Origin: Flavobacteriales bacterium
GTDB lineage: Bacteria; Bacteroidota; Bacteroidia; Flavobacteriales_G; Salibacteraceae
Assembly: GCA_003499525.1 (NCBI GenBank)
Contig: DNTB01000015.1
Location: 1-32,643 of the forward strand
DNA: 32,643 nt
Reading direction: 5' to 3'
Positions 1-5,000 of this stretch are shown in pieces. The first letter of the stretch is position 1, and each line of letters begins with the position of its first letter. The notes under the pieces are model-generated. The model saw only the letters and a program-made list of their open reading frames with translations, was not told the origin of the DNA and did no database searches. A program made the position numbers and the translations under genes.

Positions 1-810
1 GTTATATGCAATATCACGTAATGCTTTTAGTTGTTTTAGTCTTTCTTCTTCAAAAATGGTATCATCATCAAAAACATAGGTTTTTATCCAAAGACTAAAT
101 TGTTCTTGCAAAAAATCTTGTGCGTTTTTATTAATAAAATAATCAACTTCGCTTTGTTTACGGAAAATTCCCAATGCTCTTTTTAATTCTTGTTCTTTAT
201 AAGAGCCAAATGCTTTGGTAGATTTTTTTACCTTTTTTAGAATGTCTTCAATTTTGGTTTTACTACCGTTTTTAGAGTATTTTACCTTAAAGAAAATTTC
301 TCGTTTATTGTCTTCGTGCCAAGATTTATAATATTCAAAAATCAATTCTTTTTTTTCGTTGTTTTTTTTATGCTCCAATTCTGAAACATCAAAATGATAC
401 CAAATCTGATTATCTTCATCTTGGAAGTCCATATTTTGGTAAAGCCTTTCGGTTTTTACGTAATACAGCATATTGGTTTTCCAAAATAGCATTACATCTT
501 TATCGTCCCTGTATATTCTTTCGTAAACCTTTTCTTGTAATGGCGTATAAGAAAAATAAATTGAACCGCTTTCAGAGAAATACTTTTTAAAGAATGTATA
601 TAGTTTATTATAAAGTTCTTCTTCAAAGTTTCTTCCCACTTCGTCCAATTTTTTATCAATGTCCGTTGCCAGTTGTCCTTTAAAATCCTGGTAATATTTA
701 TTTTTTATTCGCATCAGGTTTACATAACCCGAGTTGCCTTCAATTTTAGCACCGATAAAAATGTTTTTTAAAACATTATAAAACTTATCCTTCTTTGTAT
801 TTGTTGCCAT
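1..810 (-). CDS. Site-specific DNA methyltransferase (type III R-M Mod-like), N-terminal part, cut by the window edge
   Basis: This is an uninterrupted reading frame of 270 codons. It starts at the ATG at 810-808 and runs off the left edge without a stop, so only the N-terminus is present. The translated text (for example GAKIEGNSGYVNLMRIKNKYY near residue 17, KYFSESGSIYFSYTPLQEKV near 85, DVMLFWKTNMLYYVKTERLY near 115, and ELEHKKNNEKKELI near 150) resembles the long N-terminal region of Bacteroidota site-specific adenine methyltransferases annotated as type III-like Mod proteins. The catalytic DPPY and FxGxG motifs would lie further left, outside the window, so catalytic ability cannot be judged. 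The XRE regulator gene ends only 3 bp upstream, which implies one transcript. The DNA is very AT-rich (counted 60-base lines hold 15-17 G+C), unlike the core genes to the right. A restriction subunit is expected further left but is not visible. The family call is by recall and moderately sure. Confidence 0.6.
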   Translation of the reverse strand, partial: MATNTKKDKFYNVLKNIFIGAKIEGNSGYVNLMRIKNKYYQDFKGQLATDIDKKLDEVGRNFEEELYNKLYTFFKKYFSESGSIYFSYTPLQEKVYERIYRDDKDVMLFWKTNMLYYVKTERLYQNMDFQDEDNQIWYHFDVSELEHKKNNEKKELIFEYYKSWHEDNKREIFFKVKYSKNGSKTKIEDILKKVKKSTKAFGSYKEQELKRALGIFRKQSEVDYFINKNAQDFLQEQFSLWIKTYVFDDDTIFEEERLKQLKALRDIAYN

Positions 811-813
811 ATC

Positions 814-1113
814 TTATTTACCCTTTTTAGAATATTCAATTTTCTGTTCTGCTACTTTAAGGATTTCGTTTGCTAACTTTTCATCTTTTAAGTCGTTGTA
901 AACCAAATCACTTTTCCAAGCAATTATTAATTCGTCTTTGTCTAATTTGTAAAAGTCAGCCAGTTTTTCAACTTGTCCCCTTGATGGTTTTCGTTCACCA
1001 AGTTCAAACTTATTTATAATCGTTTGGTCAATTTCAGTTGCAGATGCTACTTCCCTTAACACAATTCCTTGTTTTAATCTTGCTTCTCTTATTATGTCTT
1101 TCAATGCTTTCAT
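814..1113 (-). CDS. XRE/Cro-type helix-turn-helix regulator upstream of the methyltransferase
   Basis: This 99-residue protein has a single HTH_3/XRE domain at about residues 5-60. The pattern REARLKQGIVLREVASATEI...INKFELGERKPSRGQVEKLADFY fits the five-helix Cro/C1 fold. The C-terminal 35 residues are charged and helical and end in lysines. A small XRE protein immediately in front of a restriction-modification gene is typical of controller (C) proteins, which time methyltransferase and restriction expression. Here the stop codon lies 3 bp from the methyltransferase ATG. Two direct TGTCTAAA repeats lie just upstream and run into the start codon, which suggests autoregulation (inference). Base composition is AT-rich like the methyltransferase, so both probably arrived together. 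HTH assignment is firm; the controller role is inferred from position. Confidence 0.85.
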   Translation of the reverse strand: MKALKDIIREARLKQGIVLREVASATEIDQTIINKFELGERKPSRGQVEKLADFYKLDKDELIIAWKSDLVYNDLKDEKLANEILKVAEQKIEYSKKGK

Positions 1114-1135
1114 TTAGACAATCTTTGTTTAGACA
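1113..1135 (-). promoter_or_regulatory. Two direct TGTCTAAA repeats, possible operator of the XRE gene
   Basis: On the minus strand TGTCTAAA occurs at 1135-1128 and again at 1120-1113, 15 bp apart start to start. The last A of the second copy is the A of the XRE start codon. The repeats lie just downstream of a TACTTTTG -7 element, where a bound repressor could block transcription or translation. Operator function is an inference. Confidence 0.35.
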
Positions 1136-1143
1136 GTATCTGC

Positions 1144-1151
1144 CAAAAGTA
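1144..1151 (-). promoter_or_regulatory. -7 promoter element (TAnnTTTG) for the XRE-methyltransferase transcript
   Basis: The minus strand reads TACTTTTG, an exact match to the Bacteroidota sigma-factor -7 consensus TAnnTTTG. It lies about 30 bp upstream of the XRE start codon. A TTG occurs 12 bp further upstream but at less than the usual -33 spacing, so the -33 box is uncertain. Confidence 0.4.
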
Positions 1152-1194
1152 TAAATAATCTTTCAATTAAATGCAATTATTTTCTTTTTTTTCA

Positions 1195-1281
1195 GCGGTG
1201 GGTAAATTCATACTCTTTTGGTTTTTTCGGGTCGGATTTGTGTGTCAGCAAAAACCAAACGTGTATGAATGTGCGGTGGGT
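1195..1281. repeat. 65-bp imperfect palindrome between 9-bp direct repeats
   Basis: Arms at 1206-1226 and 1250-1270 are reverse complements at 19 of 21 positions. Both mismatches fall in the centre of the arm (bases 1214 and 1216 against 1262 and 1260). The loop is the 23 bases 1227-1249. GCGGTGGGT occurs in the same orientation on both sides, at 1195-1203 and 1273-1281, two bases outside the arms. The structure could be a folded recombination site of attC type, a very small MITE with a 9-bp target duplication, or a transcription-related hairpin. It lacks a T-tract immediately after either arm, so a plain intrinsic terminator is unlikely. The rest of 1152-1377 shows no reading frame that I would support. 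Confidence 0.75.
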
Positions 1282-1377
1282 TTTAATTCTGTTTTCTTGT
1301 AGCAAATTTGTTATTCTGGTTTCGTTTCTTTTGCTTGTGGGTAACGTTTCGGTATGTGTAATATTGAATATAGCATT

Positions 1378-2607
1378 CTATGTGGGAGGATGACGCAACT
1401 TGTTGTCAACCAGTGAACCATCTTTAAAAATGCGGTCTAAAGGACTTTCAATTTTTTCAAAATTTTTGGTGGCAACATGAGTGTAAATTGATGTGGTCTC
1501 CAACGAATAATGACCCAATAACTCCTGTATAAATCTCGTGTCCGTGCCCTGCTCTAATAAATGCGTCGCAAAACTATGACGCAATGTGTGTGGCGTTACC
1601 CGCTGCGCAATACCCGCCTTCCGGGCAGCCCTTTTTACAACGTTCCCCACACTTCCTGCACTATACTTACCCCGAATCGCTCCTTCAAATAACCAATACT
1701 GAGGCTTGTATTCCGCAACATATTGTACTAACAACCTCGTCATGTGTTTCGATAAAATGGTTACCCTGTCCTTCTTTCCCTTCGCTCCCCTTACGCGAAT
1801 CTGCCGACGTTCTATATCAATGTCACCTTTCCTGATGTTTATTACCTCCCCACGACGCAAACCACTCGAATACAATAACCCAACAACACAGAGATGCTTC
1901 AAATTATCAATCGATGACAACATTCTCTGAACACTCTCTTCGCTGATAACGTTTGGTAACTTCTTTTCCTTTCTGGGTCGCTCTATCCAATACGTTTCTT
2001 TCTCCTGACCCAAAACTTGCTCATAGTAAAACTTAATCGCGTTAATCACCTGATTCTGAGTGCTTTGACTAATATCATCCTTTTTGATCAAATGTAGCAG
2101 ATAGTCCCGAATTTCTTCTTTCGTTAAATGCTCTATGTCCTTATCCTGAAAATAACGCTCAAACTTCCTGAACTGCGACAGATATGTCTTCTTCGTCGAT
2201 TTACTATATCTCCTCACCTCCAGCTTCTTTAAAAATTCCGCCTCTCGCTCAGTTCTTTTCAAGTCCTGCAATGGCATTTTTCGCCTTTTGGGAACCGAGG
2301 GTAAATTGAGGGAACTGAAATAATCTGAAGTTGCCAGGTCACTGGCCTTTTTAAGATTTTCAGGCGACTTTTCGGGAAATATGGAACTTCCGTCAATCCT
2401 GGCGACATTCCGAAAAGATCGATAAATCAAACGCATGTTTTCCGGACAGTTCTCGATATACCAACATGTCATAGTTGAGCTCCATCGGCATCCTATGGAT
2501 TTGCATACGGGAATCAAATCCCAATTCTTATCGAAATATAAACTGATTTGATCAGCGCCTCGGTGAAAGACGCGTTCTAATCGAATTGTAGGTAATGGTG
2601 AATTCAT
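1378..2607 (-). CDS. Tyrosine recombinase/integrase (XerD-like) with an extra N-terminal domain
   Basis: This 409-residue protein carries the full tyrosine-recombinase catalytic set: R251 (SSGLRRGE), K276 (AKGKKDR), H340 and R343 (PHTLRHSFATHLLE), H366 (LLGHYS) and the nucleophile Y375 (TTSIYTHV). A SAM-like core-binding domain spans about residues 125-205 and the catalytic domain about 220-385. The first 110 residues form an additional domain containing GCRWSSTMTCWYI, a pattern I associate with Bacteroidota integrases. It is about 100 residues longer than XerC/XerD, so it is unlikely to be the housekeeping dimer-resolution recombinase. The AT-rich cargo genes lie downstream of it in the same orientation, separated by the 1195-1281 palindrome. 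The recombinase therefore probably mobilises or captures that cargo (inference). Its own composition is closer to the core genome (one counted line: 23 G+C in 60). Confidence 0.9.
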   Translation of the reverse strand: MNSPLPTIRLERVFHRGADQISLYFDKNWDLIPVCKSIGCRWSSTMTCWYIENCPENMRLIYRSFRNVARIDGSSIFPEKSPENLKKASDLATSDYFSSLNLPSVPKRRKMPLQDLKRTEREAEFLKKLEVRRYSKSTKKTYLSQFRKFERYFQDKDIEHLTKEEIRDYLLHLIKKDDISQSTQNQVINAIKFYYEQVLGQEKETYWIERPRKEKKLPNVISEESVQRMLSSIDNLKHLCVVGLLYSSGLRRGEVINIRKGDIDIERRQIRVRGAKGKKDRVTILSKHMTRLLVQYVAEYKPQYWLFEGAIRGKYSAGSVGNVVKRAARKAGIAQRVTPHTLRHSFATHLLEQGTDTRFIQELLGHYSLETTSIYTHVATKNFEKIESPLDRIFKDGSLVDNKLRHPPT

Positions 2608-2683
2608 GCTGATACAAATATCATAAATGATCTGACATAAAGAGAATGATAGATGTTATTATGATCTGTTTGAGCAAGCAATA

Positions 2684-2698
2684 ACCAGCTTTGCTGGT
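2684..2698. repeat. Small perfect hairpin upstream of the recombinase
   Basis: ACCAGC, three T and GCTGGT form a 6-bp stem with a 3-base loop. It has no T-tract and its function is unknown. It lies in the 2608-2744 spacer, where nothing else is evident. Confidence 0.3.
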
Positions 2699-2744
2699 GC
2701 CTGACTCCCATTTTCTCATACTTACAATACCTAAAAACTGATTC

Positions 2745-2870
2745 ATGAACCATCGGAGCATTGAAATCAAGCCGTTACGGAATCCAAAATACATCCGCTA
2801 TGCTCCTGAGCAAATTGCGGAATACCATCACTACAACGAAATCATTCTATCTCCGAACACAATTCTATGA
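2745..2870 (+). CDS. Possible 41-residue small protein, unknown
   Basis: This short frame opens with ATG at 2745, is preceded in frame by a stop at 2739, and ends with TGA at 2868-2870. It overlaps the end of the convergent small lipoprotein gene by 6 bases. The product starts MNHRSIEIKPLRNPKYIRYA and continues with a charged, Tyr/His-rich stretch (QIAEYHHYNEII). It has no signal peptide or membrane segment. I recognise no family. The residue composition looks protein-like, but a chance frame of 41 codons is common, so this is only a candidate. It could also be a scar of a gene disrupted when the recombinase segment arrived. Confidence 0.22.
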   Translation: MNHRSIEIKPLRNPKYIRYAPEQIAEYHHYNEIILSPNTIL

Positions 2871-3071
2871 ACAACGAGCTCCATTGTTCTCCTTGTCATC
2901 GATGACACCCCGATCAGATGTACAGATCTCTTCATGACTGTCTTCCGTGCCAATTACATTGCCATTGGAGTCGAGGATATCCACCGGTGTAACACAATCG
3001 TAGCACTTGGAGCAGGATGAAAAACTGAATGTTAATAGAGAAATACTAAAGACGATTAATGCTGCTTTCAT
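2865..3071 (-). CDS. Small Cys-rich lipoprotein, unknown function
   Basis: I start this gene at the ATG at 3071, which gives 68 residues with a textbook SPII signal: a short basic start (MKAA), a hydrophobic core and the lipobox FSSC with the lipidated Cys at residue 20. A longer frame opens at 3113 but would put 14 polar residues ahead of the signal peptide. The mature part is only about 48 residues and has a CxxC pair right after the lipid anchor (KCYDC) and two further Cys near the C-terminus (EICTS and ARCS). Very small lipoproteins with CxxC are common in Bacteroidota and have no assigned role; disulfide or metal binding is speculation. It is divergent from the DUF6265-type lipoprotein, with 40 bp between the starts. 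Confidence 0.6.
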   Translation of the reverse strand: MKAALIVFSISLLTFSFSSCSKCYDCVTPVDILDSNGNVIGTEDSHEEICTSDRGVIDDKENNGARCS

Positions 3072-3111
3072 GTTGCGTATGTTTGAATTAGGATCTTTCA
3101 AAGATAATGCC

Positions 3112-3630
3112 ATGCATAGAATTCTGCAGTTTTATTCCTTCCCTGTTCTCCTGATTTTTATCGTTTTCACTTCTGGTTGCGATGACATCCAAACCAAATC
3201 TAACCTTTCTAAAATGCAGTGGCTGGAAGGAACCTGGATAAGGAATTATAATCAAACCACTCAGGTGGAAGAATGGGAAATGAAGTCTAACCTCATGCTG
3301 GGAACCAGCATGTTTGTAACCAACGGCGATACGTCCATCATGGAAAGGATGAAAATAAAGCAGCGCGATCATGCTCTTTCGTTTTTAGGATTCACACGAT
3401 GGGTGTACACCAGCACACCTGCCGAAAATACCCTCGTCAATGTTTACCCCTTGCTTGAGGTTTCCGCTGACAGCATTGTTTTCTTTAATGAAGCTGCCGA
3501 TTGGCCGCAAAGGCTGGTTTACAGATCTCTGCCAGAAAACCAAATGGAAGCTACCCTATCAGGAAAGGACCAATTGAGCAACCAAAGCATTCGTTCTGCT
3601 ACACTCGATTTTCGGAAACTCGCAGACTAA
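3112..3630 (+). CDS. DUF6265-type lipoprotein
   Basis: I choose the ATG at 3112, giving 172 residues. It yields a clean lipoprotein signal (MHRILQFYSF..., lipobox TSGC, Cys23); the longer frame from 3007 would bury that signal behind 35 residues and overlap the divergent gene. The mature domain begins with QWLEGTWIRNYNQTTQVEEW and continues with MLGTSMFVTNGDTSIMERM, typical of the lipocalin-like DUF6265 family found in Bacteroidota, whose biochemical role is unknown. It is predicted to sit on the periplasmic face of a membrane. Its stop codon abuts the stop of bshA on the other strand with no spacer. Confidence 0.75.
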   Translation: MHRILQFYSFPVLLIFIVFTSGCDDIQTKSNLSKMQWLEGTWIRNYNQTTQVEEWEMKSNLMLGTSMFVTNGDTSIMERMKIKQRDHALSFLGFTRWVYTSTPAENTLVNVYPLLEVSADSIVFFNEAADWPQRLVYRSLPENQMEATLSGKDQLSNQSIRSATLDFRKLAD

Positions 3631-4755
3631 TTAGAGTTTATGGCCAATGGCCTGCTCATACAAGGCTTCATATTGAGGCAAAATATCTGATAATTTGAAA
3701 CTCTCAGCATGCCTTCTTGCAGCTTTTTTCATTTTTACCCTCAACTCCGTATTCGTAAGAATGTCAATCGCGTGATCGGCCATTGAAGTAACATCACCCA
3801 CGTTGCACAAAAACCCCGTTTCTCCATCAATATTAACCTCAGGCAAACCTCCGGAATTGGTTGAGATCACCGGCACTCTTGCCGCCATTGCCTCCAAAGC
3901 GGCCAAACCAAAACTTTCACTGGCCGAGGGCAATAAAAACAAATCAGACATGCATAAAATCCGTTCCACCTCACTGGTGCGACCCAAATAGCGCACATCG
4001 TGCTCCAATCCTAATGATTTGGCTAAATCAAGTGCCTTGTTCCTTTCCGGCCCATCTCCAATGAGAATGAGCCGGGAATTAACCTTTTGCCGAATTCCAT
4101 GAAAAATCTTGATGACATCCTTCGTCCTTTTTAATGGCCGGAAGTTGGAAATATGAGTCACAATACAACACCCCTCATCTGCTATCTGGCCCTTGTCGCA
4201 CCCCTCCCCATCATACAGACTGAGGTCGATGAAGTTCGGGATTACATGAATCTTCTTCGAAACATTGAAAAACTGGATCGTATCACTTCTTAAACTTTCT
4301 GAAACGGACGTAACGATGTCAGAGTGCTCTATACTAAACTTAACCGCCGGACGATACGATGGATTCTTCCCAACCAGAGTAATATCCGTTCCGTGCAACG
4401 TGGTAATGATAGGTATATCGATTCCCCGATCTTTTAATATCTGTTTTGCCATATAAGCGGCATAGGCGTGAGGAATGGCATAGTGCACATGAAGCAATTC
4501 AAGGTTATGCGCAACAACAGTTTCCACCATTTGGCTCGAAAGAGCCAGCTCATAGGGCTGATAATCGAAAAGTGGATAATCGTGAACGTTCACTTCGTGG
4601 TAATAAATATTGGGCTCTAACAAATCCAGCCTGACCGGCTGATCATAAGTAATGAAATGAACTCCATGCCCTTCTTTGGCCAATGCATGACCCAATTCTG
4701 TTGCCAATACCCCACTACCACCAAAAGTGGGATAGCACACGATTCCTATTTTCAT
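3631..4755 (-). CDS. bshA: N-acetyl-alpha-D-glucosaminyl L-malate synthase BshA (bacillithiol biosynthesis)
   Basis: BshA is a GT4 retaining glycosyltransferase that joins GlcNAc from UDP-GlcNAc to L-malate, the first step of bacillithiol synthesis in the cytoplasm. The 374-residue protein has the hallmark start MKIGIVCYPTFGGSGVLATE, the HGTDIT motif at 121-126, the SVSESLR segment near 150, PNFID near 173-177, and the C-terminal GT4 motif with the EX7E pair at E280 and E288 (SASESFGLAALEAM). The length matches characterised BshA proteins. Its start overlaps the CDGSH gene by 4 bp (ATGA arrangement), so the two are probably translationally coupled. Other bsh genes are not in this window. The call is confident. 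Confidence 0.95.
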   Translation of the reverse strand: MKIGIVCYPTFGGSGVLATELGHALAKEGHGVHFITYDQPVRLDLLEPNIYYHEVNVHDYPLFDYQPYELALSSQMVETVVAHNLELLHVHYAIPHAYAAYMAKQILKDRGIDIPIITTLHGTDITLVGKNPSYRPAVKFSIEHSDIVTSVSESLRSDTIQFFNVSKKIHVIPNFIDLSLYDGEGCDKGQIADEGCCIVTHISNFRPLKRTKDVIKIFHGIRQKVNSRLILIGDGPERNKALDLAKSLGLEHDVRYLGRTSEVERILCMSDLFLLPSASESFGLAALEAMAARVPVISTNSGGLPEVNIDGETGFLCNVGDVTSMADHAIDILTNTELRVKMKKAARRHAESFKLSDILPQYEALYEQAIGHKL

Positions 4756-5000
4756 ACGGTATCCGTGGGTTTGTGCGACCCGTCACAGAAGGGTCCATTC
4801 GCAGTTTGCTTGCAGGTACAGAAATATACCTTGCTGCTTTTTGAAGCCTGATGAATCAATGGAGTAAAATCAGTAGTACGATGTTTACCGTCACAAAAAG
4901 GTTGTTTTTCACTTAACCCGCATGTACACCAAGCATACCTTTTTCCTTCTTCCAATTCCACAGGGATCGGGTTGTCTCCTGCTCTATTCGGTAGTTTCAT
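4752..5000 (-). CDS. Tandem CDGSH iron-sulfur domain protein
   Basis: This 82-residue protein is built almost entirely from two CDGSH modules. Each has the 3Cys-1His ligand set of a redox-active [2Fe-2S] cluster: C25, C27, C36, H40 (CTCGLSEKQPFCDGKH) and C61, C63, C72, H76 (CTCKQTANGPFCDGSH). The second motif is canonical; the first has Lys instead of Ser/Ala/Thr before His40. There is no membrane anchor, so it should be cytoplasmic, resembling the MiNT-type tandem subgroup of the mitoNEET family. Roles in iron, redox or electron transfer are known for relatives, but the partner is unknown here. The ATG lies 17 bp inside the end of the mscS gene and the stop overlaps the bshA start by 4 bp, so all three are likely cotranscribed. 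A link to bacillithiol-based redox control is inferred from this layout. Confidence 0.92.
   Translation of the reverse strand: MKLPNRAGDNPIPVELEEGKRYAWCTCGLSEKQPFCDGKHRTTDFTPLIHQASKSSKVYFCTCKQTANGPFCDGSHKPTDTV

Noticed and set aside
1195..1281. Intrinsic terminator at the palindrome
   Set aside because: The stem is AT-rich with a 23-base loop and neither side is followed by a T-tract.
1378..2607. Classical integron integrase (IntI)
   Set aside because: The extra helix that IntI has between the catalytic boxes is absent: only about 60 residues separate K276 from H340, without the IntI-specific insert. Classic GTTRRRY core sites are also not seen.
3088..3372. 94-codon minus-strand frame over the DUF6265-type lipoprotein
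   Set aside because: The plus-strand gene has a clear lipobox and family match; this frame has neither.
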